64,000 nucleotides of DNA from Caulobacter sp. Root655 (GCF_001427665.1 NZ_LMHC01000025.1:140035-204034), one strand, 5' to 3'. Positions 25,580-34,962 are shown, numbered from the stretch's first letter. The notes: generated from the letters alone by a model not told the origin. A program made the numbers and translations.

Positions 25580-25710
25580 GCCGGACGCCAGCCCACGAAT
25601 GTTCGCGCCATCGGTCCGGCTCACCTTGTGGCGGCGCTTGGCGGAGCTATCTGACAAGCCAGTAAGCGTCGCGGCCGAGGCCCGGCGACCCCTTCGCTTC
25701 GGAGCCGACC

Positions 25711-26415
25711 ATGACCGACCTCTCAGCCTTCGCGATCACCCGGCGCTGGCCCGCCCAGCATCCCGACCGCCTGCAGCTCTACTCCCTGCCGACGCCGAAC
25801 GGGGTCAAGGTGTCGATCATGCTGGAGGAGATCGGCCTTCCCTATGAGCCGCACTTCATCGACATCGGCCAGAACGAGACCTGGACGCCGGAATTCCTGT
25901 CGCTGAACCCCAACGGCAAGATTCCCGCGATCATCGACCCCGACGGCCCCGGCGGCGCGCCGCTGGCCCTGTTCGAGTCCGGCGCGATCCTGGTCTATCT
26001 GGCCGAGAAGACCGGCAAGCTGCTGCCGACCGCGCCGGCCGAGCGCTACGAGACCCTGGAATGGGTGTTCTTCCAGATGGCGGCGATCGGGCCGATGTTC
26101 GGCCAGGTGGGCTTCTTCCACAAATTCGCCGGCCGCGAGTACGAGGACAAGCGGCCGCTCGAACGCTACGTCGCCGAATCCAAGCGCCTGCTGGGCGTGC
26201 TGGAGACCCGGCTGGCCGGTCGCGACTGGATCATGGGCGACGCCTACACCATCGCTGACGTCGCGACCCTGGGCTGGGTGCGCAACCTGATCGGCTTTTA
26301 CGGCGCGGGCGACCTGGTCGACTACGGCGCCCTGAAGAACGTTCCGGCCTGGCTGGAACGTGGGCTGGTGCGACCAGCCGTCCAGCGCGGATTGGACATT
26401 CCCAAGCGACCCTAG
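25711..26415 (+). CDS. Glutathione S-transferase, YfcG-like
   Basis: 234 residues. An N-terminal thioredoxin-like domain (LQLYSLPTPNGVKVSIMLEE, SLNPNGKIPAIIDPDGPGG, LFESGAILVYLAEKTGKLLP) is followed by a helical C-terminal domain (WVFFQMAAIGPMFGQVGFFH, DWIMGDAYTIADVATLGWVR). The TPNG and ESGAILVYLAEKTG motifs and the GPMFGQ stretch are those of Nu-class YfcG/YghU enzymes, glutathione-dependent disulfide-bond reductases acting in the cytoplasm. It is monocistronic, 131 bases after the Mla operon. Confidence 0.85.
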   Translation: MTDLSAFAITRRWPAQHPDRLQLYSLPTPNGVKVSIMLEEIGLPYEPHFIDIGQNETWTPEFLSLNPNGKIPAIIDPDGPGGAPLALFESGAILVYLAEKTGKLLPTAPAERYETLEWVFFQMAAIGPMFGQVGFFHKFAGREYEDKRPLERYVAESKRLLGVLETRLAGRDWIMGDAYTIADVATLGWVRNLIGFYGAGDLVDYGALKNVPAWLERGLVRPAVQRGLDIPKRP

Positions 26416-26521
26416 GAGCCCAAGCGATCCTAGGGGCGGGCGTTGGCGGCGCGCGCGATTGTCGCAGGCCGCCTTAACCGTTCCGACGTCCTCTTGGGGC
26501 ACGCTGCCCTGGGAGGTGATG

Positions 26522-29500
26522 ATGAATCACGATGAAGCGCGGCGAATCCGGGAACTCCGGAGCTACGGTGTCCTCGACACCTCGCCGGACATCGCCTTCG
26601 ATCGTCTGACCCGCCTGGCCAGCGATCTCTTCGACGCGCCTATCGCCCTGGTTTCGCTGATCGACGAGGAGCGGCAGTGGTTCAAGTCGCGCCACGGCCT
26701 GGACGCCTGTTCCACGCCGCGGGCGTGGTCGTTCTGCAGCCGGGCGATCGAACTGGGCCCCGACGCGGTGATGGTCGTCGAGGACGCCGTCCTGGACCCC
26801 CGCTTCGCCGGCAATCCCCTGGTGGTGGGCGAGGTCGGGATTCGCTTCTACGTCGGCGCGGTGCTGACCTCGCCAAGTGGCTGCAATCTCGGCAGCCTTT
26901 GCGTCATCGACACCAAGCCGCGCGAGCGGCCCTCGGACCGGGACCTGGACCGCCTGCGCACCCTGGCCAAGATCGTCGTCGACGAGATGGAACGGCTACG
27001 CGTCAACCGCCTGCGGTGGGAACAGACCCGCCTGCTGCAACTGGCCGAAACCATGTCGGGCGTGGGGCATTGGCGCTACGACATGATCAGCGGCGACCTG
27101 TTCTGGTCGGGCCGGGTCTACGAAATCCACGGCCATGATCCCTTGAGCCACATTCCGGGCGCCGAGCCCCATCTGAAGGCCTTCCATCCCGACGACCGAG
27201 CCATGGTCGAGGCCGAGATGGTGATGGCGATCGAGACCAAGGGATCGTGCAGTCTGCAGGCGCGTCTGGTCCGGGCCGACGGCGAGGTGCGGATCGTTCA
27301 ATCAAAGGCCGCGTGCGAACTGGACGAGCACGGCGCCGTCGTCGCGCTGATCGGCCTCCTCCAGGACGTCACCGAGCAGGCGCGCGGCCTCGACAGCCTG
27401 ACGGCCAGCGAAGCGCGCTATCGCCTGCTGGCCGAGAACACCTCCGACGTCATCGTGCGCACCGCCCTGGACGGCACGCTGCTTTACGTATCCCCCGCCT
27501 GCCGGACCATGGGCTACGAGCCCGAAGACCTGATCGGGACGCCGGCCACCCGGCTGGTCCATCCCGACGACCTGGATCGGTTCGTGGGCAATTCCGCGCC
27601 GCTCTACGCCGGCGAGGCGGTCGATCCGACGGCGGTTCGCCAGCATCGCTACCGGACCGGCGACGGTCGCTGGGTGTGGCTTGAGGGCAATCCGCGGGTC
27701 GTGCGCGATGCGGAGGGACGACCGACCGAGATCGTCAACGTCTTCCGCGACGTGACCGAACGCCGGAAGCTTCAGGAACAGGCCGAACGCGCGGCGCGAC
27801 AGAGCGCCCTGGCCGGGGAGGTCGCGGGCATCGGGTATTGGCGGATCGACGCGGCGACGATGGAGGCGACATGGTCGCCGCACGTCGCGACGATCTATGG
27901 TCTTGATTCGAGCGGAGCGCCGCAACTCGAGGACTTCATCCAGGCGGTGCATCCAGACGACCAGTCGGCCTTGCGCGCCCGGCTGAGGTTGGCGATCGAC
28001 AAGGGCGTCGACTGGAAACTGGCCGTGACCCGCGTCGTGCCGCCGGACGGCCGGCTGCGCTATCTCGAGGGGCACGGACGCTGCGAGCGCGACGAAGCCG
28101 GCGCCGTCGTCGCGGTGTTCGGCACGGTGGTCGACATCACCACCCGCATGGAGGCCGAGACAGCCCGCGCCGAGCACGAGGCTCGCTATCGCGCGATGTC
28201 GGACCGGGTGCTGCTGGCGACCCAGGCTGGCCAGATCGGCATCTGGGACTGGAACGTCCAGACCAACGCCCTGACCTGGGACGACCGGATGTACGCCCTG
28301 TACGGCGTGGAACGGGAGGAGGCGCTGACGGCTGGACGGTTCGTCGCCTGCCTGCATCCGGAGGACCTGGCCGAGGAGCAGGCGCACGCCCGCGCCGCGG
28401 TAGAGGGCGACACGCCCTACGACACTGAATTTCGCATCGTGCGTCCTGACGGCGAAGTGCGTTCGATCCGGGCGCTGGCGACGGTGGTGCGCGCGGCGGA
28501 CGGCGCGCCCCTGCGGATGGTCGGAACCAACTGGGACGTGACCGAGGTCCGAAACCTGGAACTTTCATTGCGGGCCAGCGAGGACCGGGCGCGCAACGTC
28601 ATCGCCAACGCCCACCAAGCCATCGTTACGGCCGACGAGGACGGCCGGATCACGGGTTGGAACCGCCACGCCGAGCTGACCTTCGGTTGGAGCGCCGACG
28701 AGGCGATCGGCGCCGACATGGCGATGATCCTGCCTGACGACCATACCGATATCGCGGCCTTCCTGGGCGGGCGGCTCGGCGGCGATATCGACCAACGGGT
28801 CGAGGTGACGGCCCGCCGCAAGGACGGCGCGCAGTTCCCCATCGAATTGGCGGTCAGCGCCGTGCGTGACGCGGCCGGCTGGCAGATGACGGCGCTGATG
28901 CACGACATCAGCGAGCGCAAGGCCCAGCTGGCGCTGTTCGAGAACGCCTTCGAGCACGCGGCGATCGGCGAGGCCCTGGTCGGGCTGGACGGCGCGTTTC
29001 TGAAGGTCAATCCGACCCTGTGCGACATGCTCGGCTATTCGCGGGAGGAACTGCTCGCCCTCGACTTCCAGGCCATCACCCATCCGGACGATCTGGACGC
29101 CGATATGGAACTGGTGGCCAACCTGCATGACGGGCTGATCTCCACCTATCGGATGGACAAGCGCTATTTCCGCAAGGACGGGGCGATCATCTGGGTCCAG
29201 CTGGTGGTCTCGCGGGTCGATAATCCGGACGGCTCGCCCCTTCACTACATTTCGCAGATCGAGGACTTCACCGCCCGGCGCGAGGCCGAGGCGGCGCTGA
29301 AAGACAGCGAGGCGCGCTATCGGCTGATGGCCGAGAACACCACCGACATGATCCTCACCACCGACCTGTCTGGGGAAATCACCTTCGTCGCCGCGTCCTG
29401 CCTGGTGCTCACCGGTCATGCGCCCCACGAGATCATGGGACGTAGCGCCGCCGATCTGGCCTATCCGGAGGAACGGCTGAGCGTGCGCCGGGTCTATCGC

Positions 29501-30877
29501 AACCTGATCACGGGCGGGCCGGCGGAACGGGTGCGCTGGCGCGTGCTGCACAAGTCGGCCGGTCGGGACGTCTGGCTGGAGTCCAACCCGTCCTTGCTGC
29601 GCGACCCGGCTACCGACGCACCGACCGGTTTCCTCGACGTGATCCGCGACGTGACCGACCAGGTCGTTCAGGAAGAGGCCCTGGCGGCGGCGCGCGCCGA
29701 GGCCGAAGCCGCCGCGACCATCAAGGGCGAGTTCCTGGCCAATATGAGCCACGAGATCCGCACGCCCCTGACCGCGGTCATCGGCTTTTCGGGCCTGCTT
29801 TCACAACGCCCGGAACTGGACGAGCTTTCGCGCCGGTTCGTGCAGCGGGTGTCCAGCGCCGGCCAGGCGCTACTGGCGATCGTCAACGACATCCTGGATT
29901 TCTCGAAGCTCGAGGCGGGGCAGGTTGAGATCACGCCGCGAGCGGTCTCGCCCCTGGCGGTCGCCCAGGACGCCCTGGCCCTGTTCACGCCCCAGGCCGA
30001 CGCCAAGGGCCTGTGGCTGGAATGTGGGGCGGACGGCGAGTTGCCTGACCTGGTGATGATCGACCCCGATCGCGTGCGGCAGGTTCTGTTGAACCTGGTT
30101 GGCAACGCGGTGAAGTTCACCGATCAGGGTTCGGTCCGCCTGGGTGTCGCCTACGACCTGGAGGCGCAAATCCTGCGCGTGAGGATCGAAGACACGGGCG
30201 TTGGCATGAGCAGCGACCAGCAGACGAAGCTCTTCCAGCGTTTTTCGCAGGTCGACGCCTCGTCGACGCGCAAGCACGGTGGCACGGGCCTTGGCCTTGC
30301 GATCTGCAAGGGCCTGACCGAGGCCATGGGGGGCGGCATCTCGGTGGCGAGCGCGCCGGGGGGCGGTTCCGCGTTCGCGTTCCAGATCGCCGCGCCGCTG
30401 GTGACGTCGCTCCAACCGGAGGCGGGCGCCGATGACCAAGGAACGATAAGCCTGGATGGCGTCCGTGTCCTGGTCGTCGACGACAACCCCGTGAACCGCG
30501 AGCTGGCCCGCGCGGTGCTGGAACAGATGGGCGCCGAGGTCGGCGAGGCGGCCAGCGGGCTGGCGGCGGTCTCCGCCGCCGCGGTAGAGCCTTTCGACTG
30601 CATCCTGATGGACCTTCGCATGCCGGGGCTGTCGGGCGAGGGGGCCTTGCAGGAGATTCGCGCGGGGGCGGGGCCCAACCAGGATGTCCCGATCCTGGCC
30701 TTCACCGCCGACGCCTTCCCCGACCTTCCGGCCAGCGAGCACGGCTTCGACGGTGTGATCTCCAAGCCGATCGTGGCGCTGGACCTGGTCCGCGCCGTCA
30801 GCAACGCCACCACCTGGAGCCACGCGACGGACGAAGAAGCGGCGGACGAGACATCCCGCGACGTGGTCGGCTTCTGA
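26522..30877 (+). CDS. Giant hybrid sensor kinase: GAF, seven PAS, HisKA, HATPase, receiver
   Basis: 1451 residues from the ATG at 26522, 5 bases after GGGAGG; another ATG lies at 26519. No membrane segment is seen, so it is a cytoplasmic sensor. Order: GAF (about 10-160, starting ELRSYGVLDTSPDIAFDRLT), then seven PAS modules in series, recognisable by repeated xxHPDDxx and DVTE/DITT ends, the HisKA box FLANMSHEIRTPLTAVIGFS with phospho-acceptor His1077, an HATPase domain with N box LLNLVGNAVKF (Asn1191), G boxes DTGVGM and GGTGLGLAIC, and a C-terminal receiver with Asp1364 in LMDLRMP. It is one base away from a single-domain receiver gene, and the pair may form a phosphorelay. Signals are unknown. 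Confidence 0.9.
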   Translation: MNHDEARRIRELRSYGVLDTSPDIAFDRLTRLASDLFDAPIALVSLIDEERQWFKSRHGLDACSTPRAWSFCSRAIELGPDAVMVVEDAVLDPRFAGNPLVVGEVGIRFYVGAVLTSPSGCNLGSLCVIDTKPRERPSDRDLDRLRTLAKIVVDEMERLRVNRLRWEQTRLLQLAETMSGVGHWRYDMISGDLFWSGRVYEIHGHDPLSHIPGAEPHLKAFHPDDRAMVEAEMVMAIETKGSCSLQARLVRADGEVRIVQSKAACELDEHGAVVALIGLLQDVTEQARGLDSLTASEARYRLLAENTSDVIVRTALDGTLLYVSPACRTMGYEPEDLIGTPATRLVHPDDLDRFVGNSAPLYAGEAVDPTAVRQHRYRTGDGRWVWLEGNPRVVRDAEGRPTEIVNVFRDVTERRKLQEQAERAARQSALAGEVAGIGYWRIDAATMEATWSPHVATIYGLDSSGAPQLEDFIQAVHPDDQSALRARLRLAIDKGVDWKLAVTRVVPPDGRLRYLEGHGRCERDEAGAVVAVFGTVVDITTRMEAETARAEHEARYRAMSDRVLLATQAGQIGIWDWNVQTNALTWDDRMYALYGVEREEALTAGRFVACLHPEDLAEEQAHARAAVEGDTPYDTEFRIVRPDGEVRSIRALATVVRAADGAPLRMVGTNWDVTEVRNLELSLRASEDRARNVIANAHQAIVTADEDGRITGWNRHAELTFGWSADEAIGADMAMILPDDHTDIAAFLGGRLGGDIDQRVEVTARRKDGAQFPIELAVSAVRDAAGWQMTALMHDISERKAQLALFENAFEHAAIGEALVGLDGAFLKVNPTLCDMLGYSREELLALDFQAITHPDDLDADMELVANLHDGLISTYRMDKRYFRKDGAIIWVQLVVSRVDNPDGSPLHYISQIEDFTARREAEAALKDSEARYRLMAENTTDMILTTDLSGEITFVAASCLVLTGHAPHEIMGRSAADLAYPEERLSVRRVYRNLITGGPAERVRWRVLHKSAGRDVWLESNPSLLRDPATDAPTGFLDVIRDVTDQVVQEEALAAARAEAEAAATIKGEFLANMSHEIRTPLTAVIGFSGLLSQRPELDELSRRFVQRVSSAGQALLAIVNDILDFSKLEAGQVEITPRAVSPLAVAQDALALFTPQADAKGLWLECGADGELPDLVMIDPDRVRQVLLNLVGNAVKFTDQGSVRLGVAYDLEAQILRVRIEDTGVGMSSDQQTKLFQRFSQVDASSTRKHGGTGLGLAICKGLTEAMGGGISVASAPGGGSAFAFQIAAPLVTSLQPEAGADDQGTISLDGVRVLVVDDNPVNRELARAVLEQMGAEVGEAASGLAAVSAAAVEPFDCILMDLRMPGLSGEGALQEIRAGAGPNQDVPILAFTADAFPDLPASEHGFDGVISKPIVALDLVRAVSNATTWSHATDEEAADETSRDVVGF

Positions 30878-30878
30878 C

Positions 30879-31301
30879 ATGCGCCGGACGCGTATTCTCG
30901 TGGTCGAGGACGATCCGATCATCCTCGACCTGATCACCACGCGGCTCGACCTGGCGGGCTACGACACCTATTTCGCCCGCGACGGCGTCGAAGGCCTGGC
31001 GCGGCTGCACGAGTTGCGGCCCCGCGCGATGGTGCTCGACCTCAACATGCCCCGCCTGGACGGTTTTGGCCTGTTGCGCAAGATGGCGCTGGAGGGCTTG
31101 TGCGTACCCACCATGGTCCTGACGGCGCGCAACCAGCCCGACGACGTCAAGCAGGCCATCGCCCTCGGGGCGCGTGATTTCCTGTCCAAGCCGTTCAAGG
31201 ACGAGCAACTCCTGCAGCGTGTCGGCCGCCTGCTGCGCAAGGCCAGGTCGAAGCCGGCTCCGTCGCCGCCGAAGGCCGATCCCGAGCCCTTCCTCGTCTG
31301 A
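30879..31301 (+). CDS. Single-domain response regulator
   Basis: 140 residues: one receiver domain (ILVVEDDPIILDLITTRLDL, phospho-acceptor in MVLDLNMPRLDGFG, TARNQPDD, and KPF with the conserved lysine), then a short Pro/Lys-rich tail. There is no DNA-binding output. It starts one base after the hybrid kinase stop and is most likely its relay partner or a modulator of it. Confidence 0.9.
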   Translation: MRRTRILVVEDDPIILDLITTRLDLAGYDTYFARDGVEGLARLHELRPRAMVLDLNMPRLDGFGLLRKMALEGLCVPTMVLTARNQPDDVKQAIALGARDFLSKPFKDEQLLQRVGRLLRKARSKPAPSPPKADPEPFLV

Positions 31302-31312
31302 ATCGCGCGGGG

Positions 31313-31334
31313 GGTGGAACGTGGTTTTTCCACC
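31313..31334 (+). terminator. Weak hairpin after the kinase-receiver operon
   Basis: GGTGGAA pairs with TTCCACC around an 8-base loop, 11 bases after the receiver stop. The T run lies inside the 3' arm and not after it, so a Rho-independent role is uncertain. Confidence 0.3.
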
Positions 31335-31451
31335 GGCGTTCACTTTTCATTCCCGACGCCGCTTGAATGGCGATGTCGGAACACTCAAGTTGCATATTCG
31401 TTGAGCTCACCGGGTGGTCCAAGCCCCCGAGCGAGGCCGCCAGGAGAGCGC

Positions 31452-33623
31452 ATGAGTCCCGACGACACCCCCGCGAGGGAGGCCTCCGAGGCCCGCGTCA
31501 TCGCCCTGGTCGATCGCTACCTGGCGGTGCGCCGGCGCACCGAGGCCTTGGCCCGACCGCTGTCGCCCGAGGACCAGGGCGCCCAGTCGATGCCGGACGC
31601 CAGCCCGGTCAAGTGGCACAGGGCCCACACCGCCTGGTTCTTCGAGACCTTCCTGCTGACGCCGTTCCTGTCCGGCTACCAGGTGTTCGACCCCAGCTTC
31701 GGCTACCTGTTCAATTCCTACTACGAGGCCGTCGGACCCCGGCAGCCTCGACCCCAGCGCGGGTTGATCACCCGACCTTCGGCGGAGGAGGTCGGCGCCT
31801 ATCGGGCCCATGTCGATGCGGCCATGGTTCGCCTGCTGACGACGTCGCCGACCGCCGAGGTCATGGCCCGCCTGGACCTGGGCCTGGCGCACGAGGAGCA
31901 GCACCAGGAACTGATCCTGATGGATCTGCTGCACCTCTTCGCCCAGTCGCCGCTGCAGCCGGCCTATCGCGATGACCCGCCCGCGGCGCGTCCTGCCTCC
32001 GCCCAGGCGCGGTACCTCGCCTTCGAGGGCGGGCTGGTGGAGATCGGCGACGACGGACCCGGCTTCGCCTTCGACAACGAGCGGCCCCGGCATCGGGTGT
32101 TTCTCCAACCCTACCGCCTGGCCGATCGCCTGGTGACCAACAGCGAGTGGCTGGCCTTCATGGACGACGGTGGCTACCGCCGGCCGGAGCTGTGGCTGTC
32201 GGACGGCTGGGCGACCGTGGCCGAGGAAGGCTGGGACGCACCGCTCTATTGGCGACGCGAGGAAGGCGCGGCCTGGTCGGTGATGACCCTGTCGGGTCGG
32301 CGCCCGGTCGATCCCGAGGCTCCGGTCGGCCACGTCAGCTATTACGAAGCCGCCGCCTTCGCCGCCTGGGCCGGGCGCCGTCTGCCCACCGAGGCCGAAT
32401 GGGAAGCCGCCGTTCGCGCGCCTGAGGGCCGGGCGCTGGGCCAGGCGATCGGCGAGGCCTGGCAATGGACCGCCAGTCCCTATGTGGCCTATCCCGGCTT
32501 CAAGCCCGGGGCGGGCGCCCTGGGCGAGTACAACGGCAAGTTCATGATCAACCAGATGGTTCTGCGCGGCGGCGCGGTGGAAACGCCGCCCGGCCACGCG
32601 CGGCCGTCCTATCGCAATTTCTTTCATCCCCGGCAGCGCTGGGCGTTCACGGGGGTCCGCTTGGCCGACGACATGAGTCCGATGGAGCGCGAGACGGCGA
32701 CGCCTGCCTCGACCTTCCTCGAAGACGCCCTGGCGGGCTTGACCGCCGAGCGCAAGACCCTGCCGGCCAAGTATTTCTATGACGCCGAAGGCTCACGCCT
32801 GTTCGAGGCGATCTGCGAGTTGCCGGAATACTATCCCACCCGCACCGAGACCGCGCTGCTGCGGCGGATCGCGCCGGAGATCGCCGCCCGCGTGATGGAA
32901 GGCGCGGCCCTGGTCGAGTTCGGCAGCGGGGCCAGCACCAAGACCCGGATCCTGCTGGACGCCATGCCGCAGCTGGCCGTCTACGCGCCGATCGATATCA
33001 GCCAGTCGGCGTTGGACGAGGCGAGCGCGGCCATCCGGCGCGACTATCCGGCCTTGATCGTCGCTCCGCTGGTCGATGACTTCACCCACGCCTTCCGGCT
33101 GCCGGCTTCGGCGCGCGGCCGTCCCGTGACCGGTTTCTTCCCGGGCTCGACGATCGGCAATTTCGCGCCCGACGACGCCGAGGCCTTCCTGCGCGGCGCC
33201 CATGCCTTGCTGGGCGAGGGGGCGATGTTCGTGGTCGGCGTCGATATCGCCAAGAGCCCGGAGGTGCTGGCGCCCGCCTATGACGACGCCCAGGGCGTGA
33301 CGGCGGCCTTCAACAAGAACGTGTTGGTGCGGATCAACCGAGAACTGGGCGGCGACTTCGATCTCCACGCTTTCGATCACCGGGCGGTGTGGAACGCCGA
33401 CGAAAGCCGCATGGAGATGCACCTGATCAGCAAGACCGACCAGGTGGCCCACCTGGCGGGGCGGGAAATCCGGCTCAAGGCCGGAGAGACCATTCACACC
33501 GAGAACTCGTACAAGTACGCGCCGGAGGCGTTCGTGGAACTGGCCCGTCGCGCGGGCTGGAAGGTCGCGGCGCGCTGGATCAGCGACAGCCCAAGCTTCG
33601 GCGTCTTCGCTCTGGCCGGCTGA
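31452..33623 (+). CDS. egtB-egtD: EgtB-EgtD fusion, ergothioneine biosynthesis
   Basis: One uninterrupted 723-residue frame; AGGAGAG precedes the ATG. Residues 1 to about 408 are EgtB, the iron-dependent sulfoxide synthase: a DinB-like part with iron-ligand histidines in KWHRAHTAWFFE (H56, H59) and HEEQHQE (H147, H151), then a formylglycine-enzyme-like domain (TNSEWLAFMDDGGYRRPELW, GHVSYYEAAAFAAWAGRRLP, TEAEWE, NFFHPRQRWAFTGVRL). Residues about 415-723 are EgtD, the S-adenosylmethionine-dependent histidine trimethyltransferase (LPAKYFYDAEGSRLFEAICE, EFGSGASTKTRILLDA, GFFPGSTIGNF). EgtD makes hercynine and EgtB adds cysteine or gamma-glutamylcysteine. Met codons at 32673 and 32682 at the junction could allow separate EgtD translation. 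EgtC and EgtE are not in the window. Confidence 0.9.
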   Translation: MSPDDTPAREASEARVIALVDRYLAVRRRTEALARPLSPEDQGAQSMPDASPVKWHRAHTAWFFETFLLTPFLSGYQVFDPSFGYLFNSYYEAVGPRQPRPQRGLITRPSAEEVGAYRAHVDAAMVRLLTTSPTAEVMARLDLGLAHEEQHQELILMDLLHLFAQSPLQPAYRDDPPAARPASAQARYLAFEGGLVEIGDDGPGFAFDNERPRHRVFLQPYRLADRLVTNSEWLAFMDDGGYRRPELWLSDGWATVAEEGWDAPLYWRREEGAAWSVMTLSGRRPVDPEAPVGHVSYYEAAAFAAWAGRRLPTEAEWEAAVRAPEGRALGQAIGEAWQWTASPYVAYPGFKPGAGALGEYNGKFMINQMVLRGGAVETPPGHARPSYRNFFHPRQRWAFTGVRLADDMSPMERETATPASTFLEDALAGLTAERKTLPAKYFYDAEGSRLFEAICELPEYYPTRTETALLRRIAPEIAARVMEGAALVEFGSGASTKTRILLDAMPQLAVYAPIDISQSALDEASAAIRRDYPALIVAPLVDDFTHAFRLPASARGRPVTGFFPGSTIGNFAPDDAEAFLRGAHALLGEGAMFVVGVDIAKSPEVLAPAYDDAQGVTAAFNKNVLVRINRELGGDFDLHAFDHRAVWNADESRMEMHLISKTDQVAHLAGREIRLKAGETIHTENSYKYAPEAFVELARRAGWKVAARWISDSPSFGVFALAG

Positions 33624-33650
33624 GGCTGGGCGGAGGTCAGGTCGAGGGCG

Positions 33651-33672
33651 GCCGCGGCCCACGGGCCGCGGC
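33651..33672. terminator. GC-rich hairpin between egtBD and the KGG gene
   Basis: GCCGCGGCCC and GGGCCGCGGC form a near-perfect stem with a tiny loop, in the 59-base gap between the convergent egtBD and KGG genes. No T run is seen. A bidirectional transcription end is plausible. Confidence 0.45.
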
Positions 33673-33682
33673 GCGCTTCATC

Positions 33683-33892
33683 TCAGGCGTCGCGCCCTGA
33701 CAGGCGTCCGCCGCCGCGCGACGAGGAACCGCCCTTGCGGCCGGCATTGGCCGCCAGGTCGCGGTCTTTGGCGAAACTGCGCTTCTCGCTGGGAACGCTG
33801 GCGCCCCCTTTACGCGCGATTTCGCGGCGACGTTCGGGGTCCATGGCGGCGAAGCCTCGGCGGCCGCGGGGCCGTTCGCTGTCGAGGTCCAT
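33683..33892 (-). CDS. KGG-motif stress-induced protein
   Basis: 69 residues, strongly basic and hydrophilic. It has the con-10/YciG-type repeats RGFAAMDPERRREIARKGG and FAKDRDLAANAGRKGG. These small proteins are induced by general or osmotic stress in many bacteria; their molecular role is unclear. It lies downstream of a small acidic ORF in the same direction. Confidence 0.8.
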   Translation of the reverse strand: MDLDSERPRGRRGFAAMDPERRREIARKGGASVPSEKRSFAKDRDLAANAGRKGGSSSRGGGRLSGRDA

Positions 33893-33901
33893 AGGTAGCT
33901 C

Positions 33902-34069
33902 CTAATCGGGACTGGTCACGGGGGAGAACGGGGCGAGGGAGGCGTCATAGGGCCGGTCGTCGCCCGGCTGAACGGGCGGCTCGCGCATCGGCTCTTCGTC
34001 GGGCGTTGCGCCCGGGTCATAGTCGGGTTGCGAGGGCTCGATCGGCGGCGGGGCGTCGGGATCGGTCAT
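33902..34069 (-). CDS. Small proline-rich acidic protein
   Basis: 55 residues from the ATG at 34069, preceded by GGAAG: MTDPDAPPPIEPSQPDYDPG and on, mostly Pro, Asp and Glu and probably disordered. An in-frame start at 34138 would add 23 residues with no gain in sense. No family is recognised. It sits 9 bases upstream of the KGG gene and may be co-transcribed with it. Confidence 0.45.
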   Translation of the reverse strand: MTDPDAPPPIEPSQPDYDPGATPDEEPMREPPVQPGDDRPYDASLAPFSPVTSPD

Positions 34070-34184
34070 GGCGTCTTCCACGTGTTCCAGTGACGTAACC
34101 GGTGAAGTCGCGATCGGTTCACGCAATGGCCAAGACAATTGTTCGGGGTCCGGCGTTTACCAATTTCGCAAATGAGGGCGAGTG

Positions 34185-34859
34185 ATGCGCAAGAGCAAGG
34201 GGGCCGAGGCGAAAACGCCTTACATGGCAAGGCATTGGCGACTGGGAGCCGCCGTCGCGGTCGGCGTTCTGGGCTGGCTCGCGGCCCGCCAATTGAACGC
34301 GCCGACCAGCACCCACGTCCTGGTCGGATGGGACGCCTGCGCCCTGACCTACGTCCTCCTGACCTGGTGGTTGTTCCTGAAGGCGGATGAAACCGAGGTG
34401 CGCCGCCGCGCGGCCGAGCAGGACGAGGGGCCGTCGCTGATCCTGGTCATCGTGCTGGCGGCGATCGGTTTCAGCCTGGCGGCGGTGGTCGCGGCGATGA
34501 TCAACGCACGCGCGGCGGGCCACGACATCAAGGCGCTCACGGCGGCCTGCGCGGGGGTGACGCTGGTGCTGTCCTGGATCGTGCTGCAGACGGTGTTCGT
34601 GCTGCACTACGCCCATCGCCACTTCGGCGACGGGACCGCGAAGCCGGGCTTCGAGTTCCCCGGCGAGCCGGCCCGCACCTATCGCGATTTCGTCTATCTG
34701 GCCTTCAGCATCGGGGCGACCTTCCAGGTCTCGGACAACAATGTCCTGACCTCGAAGCTGCGCAACCTCGTCACCGCCCAGGCGGTCAGCGCCTATTTCT
34801 ACAACACCGCCATCCTGGCGCTGGGCATCAACATCATCGCCGGGCTGGTGGGGTCGTAG
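34185..34859 (+). CDS. DUF1345 membrane protein
   Basis: 224 residues from the ATG at 34185; a GTG one codon earlier is possible. Five hydrophobic helices are seen, with DUF1345 signatures WDACALTYVLLTWWLF, VFVLHYAHRHFG and YRDFVYLAFSIGATFQVSDN. It is an inner-membrane protein of unknown function. Its TAG stop (34857-34859) is formed by the first bases of the TAGAGCATTTTC dispersed repeat. Confidence 0.8.
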   Translation: MRKSKGAEAKTPYMARHWRLGAAVAVGVLGWLAARQLNAPTSTHVLVGWDACALTYVLLTWWLFLKADETEVRRRAAEQDEGPSLILVIVLAAIGFSLAAVVAAMINARAAGHDIKALTAACAGVTLVLSWIVLQTVFVLHYAHRHFGDGTAKPGFEFPGEPARTYRDFVYLAFSIGATFQVSDNNVLTSKLRNLVTAQAVSAYFYNTAILALGINIIAGLVGS

Positions 34860-34957
34860 AGCATTTTCGAGCGAAGTGGATACCGGTTCGCGTGAAGAAA
34901 ATGCACAAAAACAAAGCCTAGAGCGGCCGGCCTGATGCAATCAGGTCGGCCGCTCTG
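34857..34957. repeat. TAGAGCATTTTC dispersed repeat, copy 1
   Basis: About 100 bases starting TAGAGCATTTTCGAGCGAAG, containing ACCGGTTCGCGTGAAGAAAA and a GGCCTGATGCAATCAGGTC palindrome, and ending in GCGGCC..GGCCGCTCT. A second copy lies at 60738-60841 and a partial one at 53095-53126. It supplies the DUF1345 stop codon and lies just downstream of the convergent permease gene. Confidence 0.85.
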
Positions 34958-34962
34958 GAGAT

